Assembly: GCA_021810625.1 (NCBI GenBank) | Contig: JAJZIJ010000002.1 | Location: 24,368-88,367, forward strand | DNA: 64,000 nt | Origin: Acidobacteriota bacterium | GTDB lineage: Bacteria > Acidobacteriota > Terriglobia > Terriglobales > Acidobacteriaceae | Reading direction: 5' to 3' | Part shown: piece by piece, positions 45,050-54,552 of the stretch | Layout: every line of letters begins with the position of its first letter | Position numbering within the stretch: position 1 is the first letter of the stretch | The notes under the pieces: generated by a model | Told to the model about the DNA's origin: nothing | What the model saw: only the letters and a program-made list of their open reading frames with translations | The model's database searches: none | Translations under genes and position numbers: made by a program

Positions 45050-47515
45050 ATGGCCGCTTCGGTATCGCAAACAGAACCCTCTCCACGCCCATCGCCGCGT
45101 CCGTCCCCAGTGGGACGCGGCCCGCGTCTCCTCGTCTTTGGCATCTTGCTATTCGCCGTGCTGCTGTTCGCCGTGGCGTGGGCCAGCACGCTCTGGCTGC
45201 GGCACAACATGCGCGCTTCCCTGCCGCAACTGGATGGCCACCTGGCTGTCGCTGGCCTCGCTGCTCCCGTCACTGTGCAGCGCGATGCGCATGGCGTGCC
45301 GCACATCACGGCGCAAAATCTCGACGACCTGTGGCGCGCGCAGGGCTACGTGACCGCGCAGGATCGCCTGTGGCAGATGGATATGCTGCGCCGTTTTGCC
45401 GCCGGAGACCTCGCCGAAATTCTTGGCAGCAATCTTTTGGAGCACGATCGCACCCAGCGTATCCTGCAAATCCGCGAGGCCGCAGAGGCTGCTACAGCGG
45501 CGCTTCCAGAGCGCGAGCAGCACTTTCTCGCAGACTACGCTGAAGGCGTCAACGCCTTTATCGCCGCCACGCAATCGCATCTGCCAGCGGAGTTTCGACT
45601 GCTGGGCTATCGTCCGCGCCCCTGGCAGCCCGTGGATTCGCTGCTGATTGGCATGAACATGCAGCAGATGCTCTCCACCGATTTTCCGACCAAGCTGGCG
45701 CGGGAGAAAATCTCCGCCAAGTTGTCGCCGGAGATGCTGGACGACCTCTATCCTGTCGGCTCCTGGCGCGACCATCCGCCTGTCAGCAGCGCTCCAAACA
45801 TTACCGCGCCACAAAAAATTCTGGAGATTCCGCTGGATGCCTCTCAAGTCGGAGCGCAAGCCACTCCGCAGGAGTTGCTGCATCTGGATGATCTGCTGCA
45901 TGTACAACACGGGCCAGACTGCCGCGACTGCGTGCCGGGTTCCAACAACTGGGTCGTCTCCGGAGCGCATACCGTTACCGGATTGCCGCTGCTCTCCAAT
46001 GACATGCATCTGGATCACACCATCCCCAACGTCTGGTATGAAGCGCAACTCACTGCCGGAGATTTCAACGTTGCGGGCGTCACGCTTCCGGGAATGCCGT
46101 TTGTGATCGTCGGGCATAACGCGCACATCGCCTGGGGATTTACCGACATGTACGCCGACGTGCAGGATGTCTACATCGAACAAACGCAGGGAGATCGCTA
46201 TCTCGCGCCCGATGGCTGGCATCCCTTTCAGCATGTGCGCGAGGTGATCCATGTGCGCAACGAGCGGGATGCCGTGCTCGACGTGCGCCGCACCGCGCAT
46301 GGGCCGGTAATCTCGCCGCTGCTGCCGCATGAAAAGCGCGTGCTTGCGCTGCGTTGGACGGCCTACGATCCCGCCGCCGTCACCGTTCCTTTCTATGCCG
46401 TGGACAGCGCGTCCAACTGGGAGCAATTCCGCGCCGCCTTCGCTTGGTTCGGCGGGCCACCGCAAAATGTCGTCTACGGAGATACGGCGGGCCACATCGG
46501 CTATCAGGCCGTGGGCAAAATTCCGCTGCGGCCCAACGGACTTTCCGGCGTGCCCATCCCGGATGCAAATCACGAATGGCAGGGCTACATTCCTTTTGAT
46601 GATCTGCCCTCGGCCTACGATCCGCCGGACGGAATTCTGGCCACGGCCAACGCCCGCGTCACGCCCGATGGCTACCCGTATCCCATCACGTTGAACTGGG
46701 ACGCGCCCTATCGCAATGAGCGCATCTGGAAGGTGCTGGCCAGCCAGCCTCGACTCTCTGCCGCTGACATGTTGGCGCTGCAAAATGACGTTCACTCGGA
46801 ACTCGATCAGGAGTTGGCGCAGCGCTTTGCCTACGCCATTGACCACACGCAACACGCCAGCTTGCGCCTGCGTCAGGCCGCCGATCTGCTGCGCTCCTGG
46901 GACGGCACGGTGAGCATTCCCTCCCCGGCTGCCGCCATCACTGATGCCGCGCGCAGTGCGCTCTGGCCCATGCTGCTCGCGCCCAGGCTGGGCAAGGAGT
47001 GGAAGATTTACCGTTGGAACGAATCTTCCTATGTGGAAGAGCAACTCATCACGCATGAGCCAGCGCGCTGGCTACCCTCACATTTCGCCAATTGGAATGA
47101 CCTGCTGGCCGCAGCCGTGACGCAGGGTCTCCGCGCCGCCCACGCGCCGCCGAACCTGAAGCGCTGGCGCTATGGATACGCTCATCCCGTTGAGGTGGAG
47201 CATCCGCTGTACGGGCAAATCCCCTGGCTGCGCGCGCTCACCGGAACCGGCGTGCTGCCGCAATCCGGCGATGACAGCACCGTGAAACAGGTGGGCCGCA
47301 GCTTTGGCCCCTCCGAGCGGCTGACCGTGGATTTCGCCGATCTCGACCGCTCCACGCTGAATCTTGTCATCGGCCAGTCAGGAGACCCCCTGAGTCCCTA
47401 CTACAAAGACCACTGGCCTTACTGGTATGCGGGAACCACCTTTGCGCTGCCTTTCAGCGCGGATGACGTGCAGAAATCCGCAACGCACACGCTCACGCTA
47501 ACGCCGCAACAATAA
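45050..47515 (+). CDS. Penicillin acylase-family N-terminal nucleophile hydrolase
   Basis: This 821-residue protein has a Pro-rich start, an N-terminal membrane anchor (about residues 27-47), the small alpha chain, then GSNNWVVSG, where S298 should become the N-terminal nucleophile after self-cleavage. The large beta chain has GHNAHIAWGFTD and the Asn-containing catalytic loops of the family. These enzymes cleave amide bonds of penicillins or of N-acyl homoserine lactones; the natural substrate here is unknown. It starts near the fur promoter region, on the opposite strand. The last 18 bases overlap mobA. Confidence 0.88.
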   Translation: MAASVSQTEPSPRPSPRPSPVGRGPRLLVFGILLFAVLLFAVAWASTLWLRHNMRASLPQLDGHLAVAGLAAPVTVQRDAHGVPHITAQNLDDLWRAQGYVTAQDRLWQMDMLRRFAAGDLAEILGSNLLEHDRTQRILQIREAAEAATAALPEREQHFLADYAEGVNAFIAATQSHLPAEFRLLGYRPRPWQPVDSLLIGMNMQQMLSTDFPTKLAREKISAKLSPEMLDDLYPVGSWRDHPPVSSAPNITAPQKILEIPLDASQVGAQATPQELLHLDDLLHVQHGPDCRDCVPGSNNWVVSGAHTVTGLPLLSNDMHLDHTIPNVWYEAQLTAGDFNVAGVTLPGMPFVIVGHNAHIAWGFTDMYADVQDVYIEQTQGDRYLAPDGWHPFQHVREVIHVRNERDAVLDVRRTAHGPVISPLLPHEKRVLALRWTAYDPAAVTVPFYAVDSASNWEQFRAAFAWFGGPPQNVVYGDTAGHIGYQAVGKIPLRPNGLSGVPIPDANHEWQGYIPFDDLPSAYDPPDGILATANARVTPDGYPYPITLNWDAPYRNERIWKVLASQPRLSAADMLALQNDVHSELDQELAQRFAYAIDHTQHASLRLRQAADLLRSWDGTVSIPSPAAAITDAARSALWPMLLAPRLGKEWKIYRWNESSYVEEQLITHEPARWLPSHFANWNDLLAAAVTQGLRAAHAPPNLKRWRYGYAHPVEVEHPLYGQIPWLRALTGTGVLPQSGDDSTVKQVGRSFGPSERLTVDFADLDRSTLNLVIGQSGDPLSPYYKDHWPYWYAGTTFALPFSADDVQKSATHTLTLTPQQ

Positions 47516-48181
47516 GCGATGCGCCTGCTCCAATTCCTCCGGGGTATTCAGGTTCAGAAACCCGTCGGCCTGTTCCGACAGCGGAATATCCCAGTGGTCG
47601 ATTCCCCTCCGCTGGCCTGGCAGCCGAGCGTTCTGGGTTGCATGTACCGCAGATTCCAGAGCAAGCATCACCTTGAACTTCCCTTCCGCCACGGCCTGAC
47701 CCAGCCCCGAAAGAAGATCGCGATGGTATACCGCGCAAAGCGGCTGCGGCCTTCCTGCAAGGCACGGGATGACCGCCCATGCAGCGCCGCTGTGCGCCCG
47801 CTCCAATAATTCCGTCAGAAACTCCACGGGCAACAGCGGCAGATCGACCGGAAGAAAGAGATTCCATTCCGTTGCCGTGGCTTCCAGCGCCGCGACGATG
47901 CCACCCAGCGGGCCAATGGATTTGTTTCTGGCGGATTTCTCCGGCTCTGCGCCCTGCATGGCGACATCCGGCGCAATCGCGTCAGGAATCACCGGAGCAT
48001 ACACGCCCAGATCCATCCGATTGGCGCAGATGCGAACTTCGCCGCAGACGGCGCGCAACTTGCGCAGCGCCTCTTCCAACAGCGTGCTATCGCCCCAGGG
48101 CAGCAGAACTTTATCCTGCCCCATGCGCGCGCCGCTTCCACCGGCCAGCACGAAGCCCGTCGCCGCAGCGTTGGCGAACAC
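47498..48181 (-). CDS. mobA: Molybdenum cofactor guanylyltransferase
   Basis: This 227-residue nucleotidyltransferase has the MobA signature GFVLAGGSGARMGQDK (9-24) and the metal-binding PVDLPLLP segment near 116. It attaches GMP to molybdopterin to make MGD. It starts at GTG 48181, immediately after the TAG of the M20 peptidase gene, so the two are probably co-transcribed. It links functionally to modABC at 5-7 kb. Its end overlaps the acylase gene. Confidence 0.9.
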   Translation of the reverse strand: MFANAAATGFVLAGGSGARMGQDKVLLPWGDSTLLEEALRKLRAVCGEVRICANRMDLGVYAPVIPDAIAPDVAMQGAEPEKSARNKSIGPLGGIVAALEATATEWNLFLPVDLPLLPVEFLTELLERAHSGAAWAVIPCLAGRPQPLCAVYHRDLLSGLGQAVAEGKFKVMLALESAVHATQNARLPGQRRGIDHWDIPLSEQADGFLNLNTPEELEQAHRLLLRR

Positions 48182-49558
48182 CTACGCCGCTCCCAGCCGC
48201 TCAAAAAAATGAATGACGGTTTCGATTCCGCGATTAAAGTTGGCGATGTGAAATTTTTCATTGGGCGCGTGCAGATTGTCATCCGGCAGACCAAAGCCCA
48301 TCATCACCGTGGGAATTTTCAAGTATCGCTCGAAGTCTCCCACAATGGGGATCGACCCACCGGAGCGCACAAAAACCGTCTCCCTGCCAAAGACCACGCG
48401 CAGCGCGTTCGTCGCGGCCTCGATATAGGGATTGTCCACGCGAATCACAATGGGATCGCCCGCGTGGATGAGCCGGACATCAACCGTAATCCCGACAGGA
48501 CAGATCGACTCTACAAATTTTTTGTAGCGGTCGAAGCTGGCCTGCGGCTGCATCTCCGGCACCAAGCGCATGGAGACCTTGACCACGGCCCTGGCTGGAA
48601 TCACCGTCTTCGCTCCCGCGCCGATAAAGCCGCCGGGCATTCCATGAATCTCCAGCGTAGGCCGCGCCCACAGGCGTTCCAGCACGCTGTACTCCGACTC
48701 CCCGGTCAGCGCGATTGCGCCGATTTCATGCGCCAGAAATTGCTGCTCGTCAAAAGGCAACGTCTTCCATGTCGCCAACTCCGCAGACGATGGCGCGACA
48801 AGGCCGTCGTAAAATCCTGGAATCAAAATGCGCCCATGCGCGTCCTTCAACTGCGCGAGCATCTGGCAGAGCGCCATAAAAGGATTGGGCGCAGCGCCGC
48901 CGTACATGCCGGAGTGCAGATCACTCTTGGCTCCCCGCGCTTCGATCTCGGTATAGATCATGCCGCGCAGTCCCACGCAGAGCGTCGGCAGGCCGGGCGC
49001 GAACATCTCCGTGTCGGAGACCAACGCAAAATCGGACTGGAGCCGCTCTGGATGCTGGCGCAGGTAGGCGGCAATTCCCTCCCCACCCACCTCCTCTTCG
49101 CCTTCGATGAGAACGCGAACATTCAACGGCAGCCTGCCGCCATGCGCCTGCATCAGGCTTTCCAGCGCCTTGATGTGGATATACATCTGGCCTTTATCAT
49201 CGACGGCTCCGCGAGCATACAGATTGCCGTCGCGCTCGGTTGGCTCAAAGGGCGGGCTAAGCCATTCCTCCAGCGGATCAGGCGGCTGCACGTCATAATG
49301 CCCGTAGCAAAGGCAGGTCGGTTTTCCGGGAGCGTGGAGCCAATCAGCGTAGACCAGCGGATGTCCTGCGGTCGCAATGGTCTGGACGTTTTCCATGCCG
49401 ATGCGACGCAACTCGCTGGCGACAAACTCCGCTGCGCGGCGAACATCCTCGCCGTGCTCCGGCAGCGTGGAAATAGATGGAATATGCAGCAGGTCTTTTA
49501 ATTCATCCAGAAAACGCGCCCGGTTTTGTTGCGCAAACTGAATGGCGGAAATGGACAT
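48182..49558 (-). CDS. M20 family dipeptidase
   Basis: This 458-residue dizinc peptidase has YGHYDVQP (first metal His and Asp), GAVDDKGQ (bridging Asp), EGEEEVGG (catalytic Glu pair) and a dimerisation insert domain (about 190-320). The C-terminal FGLPDDNLHAPNEKF carries the last histidine ligand. The order and length fit cytoplasmic M20 dipeptidases (carnosinase-like). AGAAAGAG precedes the ATG at 49558; the frame is open to 49693 but that part overlaps the HigB remnant on the other strand. It leads the pair with mobA. Confidence 0.92.
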   Translation of the reverse strand: MSISAIQFAQQNRARFLDELKDLLHIPSISTLPEHGEDVRRAAEFVASELRRIGMENVQTIATAGHPLVYADWLHAPGKPTCLCYGHYDVQPPDPLEEWLSPPFEPTERDGNLYARGAVDDKGQMYIHIKALESLMQAHGGRLPLNVRVLIEGEEEVGGEGIAAYLRQHPERLQSDFALVSDTEMFAPGLPTLCVGLRGMIYTEIEARGAKSDLHSGMYGGAAPNPFMALCQMLAQLKDAHGRILIPGFYDGLVAPSSAELATWKTLPFDEQQFLAHEIGAIALTGESEYSVLERLWARPTLEIHGMPGGFIGAGAKTVIPARAVVKVSMRLVPEMQPQASFDRYKKFVESICPVGITVDVRLIHAGDPIVIRVDNPYIEAATNALRVVFGRETVFVRSGGSIPIVGDFERYLKIPTVMMGFGLPDDNLHAPNEKFHIANFNRGIETVIHFFERLGAA

Positions 49559-49604
49559 CGGCAAAACTCTTTCTGGAGAAGTGCGTTCAATTCCGTAATA
49601 TACC

Positions 49605-49721
49605 ATGTTACACTGCATAAGTAATTCAGAGTTTGCTGTGACCGTAAGTGGAAACTGGCGTCTGACGTTCGCATTCAGAGGCGAGGATGCCATTCTCGTT
49701 GACTATCAGGACTATCACTAG
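49605..49721 (+). pseudogene. HigB-type toxin remnant (C-terminal fragment)
   Basis: A 38-codon reading frame ends with EFAVTVSGNWRLTFAF and DYQDYH before TAG. This matches the conserved last 30 residues of HigB/RelE-type toxins (SIRVN.NWRITF...VDYH). The normal toxin is about 90 residues, so the N-terminal two thirds are missing, replaced by M20 gene upstream sequence. The remnant ends 11 bases before the higA start, the usual higBA spacing. Confidence 0.7.
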
Positions 49722-49732
49722 GAGGAGAATTT

Positions 49733-50008
49733 ATGGCGATGATGCACAACCCCGCCAGCCCCGGAGAGCTGTTGCGGGAGTTTCTTGGCAACCGTTCCGC
49801 AACAGAATTGGCCCGCCACATCGGGGTCACACGCCAAACCATCTCGCGCGCGCTGAACGGACATACAGCCATCACGATGGATTTGAGTATCCGTCTGGGA
49901 GAAGCTCTGGCTCTGTCTCCCGATTTTTTCTCCAAAGCGCAGTTGCAGTATGACCTATGGCTGGAGTCGCAGAAGAAGCGCCGCAAAATTAAGCCGCTGG
50001 CGGCGTAA
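49733..50008 (+). CDS. higA: HigA-family antitoxin (orphan)
   Basis: This 91-residue protein is a VapI/HigA-type regulator: MAMMHNPASPGELLREFLG at the start, the HTH ATELARHIGVTRQTISRALNG (about 22-42), then ITMDLSIRLGEALALSPDFF. It would neutralise HigB and repress its own operon. AGGAGGAG precedes the ATG at an ideal distance. The toxin gene upstream is reduced to a C-terminal fragment, so the antitoxin is an orphan here. Confidence 0.88.
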   Translation: MAMMHNPASPGELLREFLGNRSATELARHIGVTRQTISRALNGHTAITMDLSIRLGEALALSPDFFSKAQLQYDLWLESQKKRRKIKPLAA

Positions 50009-50017
50009 TCTGTCTCC

Positions 50018-50377
50018 TCAATAGCGCGGCATGGTGGTGTCAATCTGGCAGGCCCAGGCCTCAAGGCCGCCGGCAAGAGACTGCACCCGCTCAAAGCCCT
50101 GCTCCCGCAGCCAGCGCGCCACGATAAGCGAGCGGCGGCCATGATGGCAGACCACAATGATGTGCGCCTCTGGATCAAGCTCCTGTTGCGCGCGGTCGGG
50201 CAATTCTCCCATTGGAATATGCAGGTGGCCCGGAAGCGCGCATATCTCCACTTCCCACGCTTCGCGTACATCAAGCAGGTAATAATTCTGACTGCCCGGA
50301 GACGCTGCACCCGGCGAGGCAGACCTGGCTGCCTGAAAATGGCCAGCCAGATCGTGAATGGAAATTTCAATATCCAT
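50018..50377 (-). CDS. Rhodanese-domain protein (single domain)
   Basis: This 119-residue protein has a single rhodanese fold: LLDVREAWEVEICALPGHLHIPMGEL (DVR and GHL motifs) and the active-site loop VVCHHGRRS with C77. Such proteins carry sulfur as a persulfide. I use the ATG at 50377 because MDIEISIHDLAG begins the fold; the upstream open frame is poorly conserved. It runs back to back with higA and opposite to the regulator gene at 50573. Confidence 0.85.
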   Translation of the reverse strand: MDIEISIHDLAGHFQAARSASPGAASPGSQNYYLLDVREAWEVEICALPGHLHIPMGELPDRAQQELDPEAHIIVVCHHGRRSLIVARWLREQGFERVQSLAGGLEAWACQIDTTMPRY

Positions 50378-50572
50378 GCAGTGCCAGAATACATCGGAGG
50401 CGCTTCGCCGGGGAACAGCGGCCATCGATTCAGCGCAAAGCACCAGGTTGGGAAGCCTTCTGCTGTATCGTTTGCATCTAAGCAAATAGTTGCTGGGAAT
50501 GCGCCCCATGCGGCCCATCGAGGAGAGCTGCATCAATCGCATGAAAAAGAATTAGGCTAGAAGGTAGTCGAT

Positions 50573-51955
50573 ATGAGCGCAGCGCGAAAAGTTCTAATCG
50601 TCGAAGATGAATTGCACGCCCGGCTGGGGCTGGCCGAGCTGATCTCTGGCTGGGGCTATCGCACAGAGACAGCCGAGGATGGTGTAGAGGCGCTGGAGCG
50701 CATCCAGAACTTTCAGCCCTCGATCCTGCTCTCCGACCTGAAGATGCCGCGCATGGATGGGTTGCAACTGCTGGCGCAGCTCCAGGAGCAGCCCTTGAAG
50801 CTGGCCGTCATTATGCTCACCGCACAGGGCACCATCGACAGCGCCGTCGAATCCATGCGGCTCGGCGCGTATGACTACATCCAGAAGCCGATTGATCCGC
50901 ATCGCCTGCGCACAATTCTGACCAACGCCTGCCGTCAGCAGGAGACGGAACGCGAATTGGAAATCGCGCGCCGTTGCCTGCGCGACACGGGCGTTCTGGG
51001 AGCGCTGGTGGGCAAATCTAAAATCATGCAGGAGATTTTTCTTCTGGTCGAGCAAATTGCCTCCAGCAACGTTTCCGTTTTGATTACCGGCGAGAGCGGC
51101 ACGGGCAAGGAAATCGTGGCGCGCACCCTGCACCAGTTGAGTCCACGGGCAGCCAAGCCCTTCGTTGCCGTCAACTGCGCCGCCATTCCAGAAACATTGA
51201 TTGAGAGTGAAATTTTTGGTCACGAAAAAGGCGCTTTTACCGGAGCGGTGGAGCGCCGCGCCGGATGCTTCGAGTTAGCCGAAGAAGGCACGCTGCTGCT
51301 GGACGAGATTGGCGAGATGCCCATTGGCACGCAGGCCAAGCTGCTGCGCGTGCTGGAGGATCACCGTTTACGACGCCTGGGCAGCAAAGTGGAGACCGCC
51401 ATTGATGTGCGTGTGCTGGCCGCCACCAATAAAATGCCACAGCAGGCCATCGCGGCGGGCCAACTCCGCAGCGACCTCTACTATCGCCTGAATGTCTTCA
51501 ACATCCACATGCCGCCTCTGCGCCAGCACAAGGAGGACATTCCCCTGCTTGCCGAGGCCATGATACGGGATATGAATACTCGTCATGGGCGGGCGGTTCA
51601 AGGCATCGACCGCGAGGTTTTAGAGATTTTCCAATCCTACGACTGGCCGGGAAATGTACGGGAACTTCGCAACACGCTGGAGCGCGCCGTCATTTTATGC
51701 GGCGAAGGCGACCTCCATCGGACGCATCTGCCGCCGGGGTTTGGCACAACTTCGCGGCAGTCGGCGCAGGACATCTCCACGCACATTTCGGTCTCCGTAG
51801 GCACAACGGTGGAGGAAGCGGAGCGCCTGTTGATCCGCAAAACACTAGAATCTACCAGAAACAACAAGACACGCGCAGCGGAGATACTCGGCATCAGCCT
51901 GAAAACTCTCCACAATAAATTGAAAGAGTATGGCGCCGTGGAGACTTCTTCCTAG
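50573..51955 (+). CDS. Sigma-54-dependent response regulator (NtrC family)
   Basis: This 460-residue protein has a receiver domain (phospho-acceptor D55 in SDLKMP), a sigma-54 AAA+ domain with Walker A GESGTGKE (173-180) and GAFTGA (220-225), Walker B (LLLDEIGEM), and a C-terminal Fis-type HTH (TRAAEILGISLKTLHNKL). All contacts to sigma-54 are intact. It precedes the sensor kinase by 68 bases, so they form a two-component pair. Target promoters of the -24/-12 type were not found in the nearby gaps. Confidence 0.94.
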   Translation: MSAARKVLIVEDELHARLGLAELISGWGYRTETAEDGVEALERIQNFQPSILLSDLKMPRMDGLQLLAQLQEQPLKLAVIMLTAQGTIDSAVESMRLGAYDYIQKPIDPHRLRTILTNACRQQETERELEIARRCLRDTGVLGALVGKSKIMQEIFLLVEQIASSNVSVLITGESGTGKEIVARTLHQLSPRAAKPFVAVNCAAIPETLIESEIFGHEKGAFTGAVERRAGCFELAEEGTLLLDEIGEMPIGTQAKLLRVLEDHRLRRLGSKVETAIDVRVLAATNKMPQQAIAAGQLRSDLYYRLNVFNIHMPPLRQHKEDIPLLAEAMIRDMNTRHGRAVQGIDREVLEIFQSYDWPGNVRELRNTLERAVILCGEGDLHRTHLPPGFGTTSRQSAQDISTHISVSVGTTVEEAERLLIRKTLESTRNNKTRAAEILGISLKTLHNKLKEYGAVETSS

Positions 51956-52023
51956 CAGATTTCGCCATTACAATCAGAGATCACTCCCCAGGCGCGACCC
52001 TGCTGCCTGACTGCGAGGCAACC

Positions 52024-53886
52024 ATGCGATTGCGAATCAAGTTGGTGTGTACAGTAACCGCGATGGTCTTTGCCGTCGTCGTGGCGCTTTCTGGACTCTA
52101 CTTGTCCCAACTTCTTTCAGAGCGCATCGACCAGACCTATCTGCACAACGACATCATCGCGCATCAGATTTTGCTGGCCACGCGCAGCGCGCTGGAAACA
52201 GGGATGAAACATTACCCAAAAGCCGCCAGCAGCCCGACGGCGCTGCGTGCCGCGATGGCGACCGTCCTGCAAACAGATAGAACGCTGCAACAGGTTCTTC
52301 AATCCGTAATTCGCTACTCCCCCACAATTTATGACATCACCGTTGCTGACGTAAACGACATATCGCTGGTCAGCACCGATCCCGCGCTCCAGAATCAGGC
52401 CGTGCCGATTCGCCCCATCTTTCAGCAACTCCAGGCCGCGCACTCGTGGCAGCAATTTCAGACGGTCTTTGGCCCGCCGAAGGTCTACGACATCGACCTG
52501 TCGCTGAACCGCAATGGCACGCGCTTTCTGACGGTTCGCGTCGGCGTGCGCACCACGTTCCTCCGCAGCGAGCTGGCTCCCTGGCTCAAGCTGGAACTGG
52601 CGATTATGCTGCTGGCTCTTATCATCTCCATCGTGCTGGCGGCGCTGCTCTCCAACATGGCGCTGCGCCCGCTGCAAGTCATCAGTGATCGACTCGATCA
52701 GTTCATGCTGCACGCTCCGGGCGCGACAAGTGAGCCGGAATTGCTGCCGTCGCCCAGGGATGAAATCTCCCAGGTCTCCAGTAAGATTGAGCGCATCGGC
52801 CAGCGCATGCGCAGCGTGGAAGAGGTCTTCACCACGCTGCAATCCAACCTGAATCAGGTGATGGAGAACCTACAGGATGGCATCATGCTGTTCACCCGCG
52901 ATGCGCGCGCCGTCATGGTCAGCGACTCGGCCCAGCGCTTTCTTGGCTTGCAGCAAAAACAAATCCTGGGCATGGAGCTGCATGAGATTTTTGACCGGCA
53001 GACCGCATTGGGCCAGATGGTGCGGCGTTCGTTCAATGCGCGCATTCCGCTGCTGCAACAGGAGGTGGAAAACGAATTTGGACGACCGGTGCAGGTCTCG
53101 CTGGATTTCATTCATGGAAGCATGGGCGACGATCCAGCGGAGACATTGGGAGCCTTGCTCACGCTGCATGACAGCGAGTCGAGAAAGCAGATTGAGAGTG
53201 AGTTGGAACTCTCCCGTCGGCTCGCCGATATCGGGCGACTCACCTCCGGCGTTGGTCACGAGGTCAAGAACCCGATCAATGCCATCGTTGTGCATCTGGA
53301 ATTGCTGCGCGGCAAACTGGAGCGCAGCGAGCCGGGCGCGGAACGCCATCTGGAGATTATTCAGGGCGAAATCCGCAGACTGGATCGCGTGGTGCAAACG
53401 CTGGTGGATTTTTCCCGCCCGGTTGATCTGGCGCTGGCGATGCAGGACGCGCGGGGCATCATTTCTTCCGTGCTGGCTCTGGCATCGCCGGAGCTGGAGC
53501 AACGCAACGTTCGGATCATCAGCGTCCTTCCCCACCAGCCCATTTATGCCCGCGTCGATGCGGATTTGATGCGTCAGGCGCTGCTGAATGTTGTCCTGAA
53601 CGGCGCGCAGGCCATGTCCACGGGAGGAGAGTTGAATGTGGAGTTGCGACAGGAGGGTCGCAATGCGACCATCCACATTCGCGATCAGGGATGTGGCATC
53701 CCAAAGGAAATTCAGGATCGGATTTTCAATCTGTATTTCACCACCAAAAGCGACGGAACAGGCATCGGATTAGCGATGACTTACCGCATTCTGCAACTAC
53801 ACAACGGATCGGTCACGGTAGAATCGAAAGTAGGCGAAGGCACAGAATTCATTCTTCGCGTGCCGATAAGTTCGACGAGAGAATAG
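52024..53886 (+). CDS. Membrane sensor histidine kinase (NtrB-like output)
   Basis: This 620-residue kinase has two transmembrane helices (about 8-30 and 188-212) flanking a periplasmic sensing domain of about 155 residues, then HAMP (about 213-265), a PAS-like domain (about 280-380), the H-box with H412 (GVGHEVKNP) and a HATPase_c domain with DQGCGIP and GTGIGLA. The atypical H-box (GHEVKNP rather than SHEIRNP) is common in NtrB relatives. It should phosphorylate the upstream NtrC-type regulator. A lipoprotein follows 65 bases later. Confidence 0.92.
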   Translation: MRLRIKLVCTVTAMVFAVVVALSGLYLSQLLSERIDQTYLHNDIIAHQILLATRSALETGMKHYPKAASSPTALRAAMATVLQTDRTLQQVLQSVIRYSPTIYDITVADVNDISLVSTDPALQNQAVPIRPIFQQLQAAHSWQQFQTVFGPPKVYDIDLSLNRNGTRFLTVRVGVRTTFLRSELAPWLKLELAIMLLALIISIVLAALLSNMALRPLQVISDRLDQFMLHAPGATSEPELLPSPRDEISQVSSKIERIGQRMRSVEEVFTTLQSNLNQVMENLQDGIMLFTRDARAVMVSDSAQRFLGLQQKQILGMELHEIFDRQTALGQMVRRSFNARIPLLQQEVENEFGRPVQVSLDFIHGSMGDDPAETLGALLTLHDSESRKQIESELELSRRLADIGRLTSGVGHEVKNPINAIVVHLELLRGKLERSEPGAERHLEIIQGEIRRLDRVVQTLVDFSRPVDLALAMQDARGIISSVLALASPELEQRNVRIISVLPHQPIYARVDADLMRQALLNVVLNGAQAMSTGGELNVELRQEGRNATIHIRDQGCGIPKEIQDRIFNLYFTTKSDGTGIGLAMTYRILQLHNGSVTVESKVGEGTEFILRVPISSTRE

Positions 53887-53951
53887 CCAGCGGGAGCATT
53901 GACGGCGGAAAATCATCCGTTGGCCCCGACTGAAAAGATGTAGAGAGTGCC

Positions 53952-54533
53952 ATGAAGTCTTTTTGTATTGGGTCTGCCATTTTGGTTCTATCCTGTGCGG
54001 GAGTGGGTTGCAGCCGCTTGCACCCAAAGACAATGCCTCCGCCCCAGGCACAGGCACCCGTCGCGCCCGCACAAAGCGCGCCGCCGATGCCGCTCTCTGC
54101 TCCCGCGCCCGTATCGCCAGCCTCCGCTCCGCCCGCGCCTACACCTCAAGCCAAGCCAACACCCCCTAAGCCAAAAAAGTCGCATACGTCGGTCAGGCGC
54201 GCCAGCCCAAACAAAAAAAATAGCGCGAATCCCCTCCATGCGCCTTCAACGTCGGGCACGCCGAATGCGACCTCTTCCCCCATCGGGATGCTCTCCGCAG
54301 GCGATTCCGCTGAGACTCCTGCCCTGCGCCAGCAAACTGCGGATTTGATTGCATCGACAGAGAATCGCCTGGAGACGATCAACTTCAATCTTGCGGCGAA
54401 CAGACAAGATGCAATGGCGCAAATCCATTTATTCTTGACACAGGCGAAGCAGGCGCTGGCGATCAACGACCTGCAAGGGGCCAACACCCTGGCAATCAAA
54501 GCAAAAATTCTGGTGGATGAGTTGCTGAAATAA
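53952..54533 (+). CDS. Proline-rich lipoprotein, function unknown
   Basis: This 193-residue protein has a lipoprotein signal with lipobox GVGC (Cys20), then about 80 residues rich in Pro, Ala and Lys (a cell-wall-spanning linker) and a C-terminal helical domain (about 115-193; [34 protein letters not shown]). The helical part resembles a small tetratricopeptide-like or coiled-coil unit. It lies between the kinase and the phosphoesterase on the same strand and may be part of the sensing module. Confidence 0.72.
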   Translation: MKSFCIGSAILVLSCAGVGCSRLHPKTMPPPQAQAPVAPAQSAPPMPLSAPAPVSPASAPPAPTPQAKPTPPKPKKSHTSVRRASPNKKNSANPLHAPSTSGTPNATSSPIGMLSAGDSAETPALRQQTADLIASTENRLETINFNLAANRQDAMAQIHLFLTQAKQALAINDLQGANTLAIKAKILVDELLK

Positions 54534-54552
54534 AACGACAGAAGGAGGATTT

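Noticed and set aside
45149..47056. 635-codon minus-strand frame opposite the acylase gene
   Set aside because: Shadow of the acylase coding strand; no protein-like motif and the sense frame has clear catalytic motifs.
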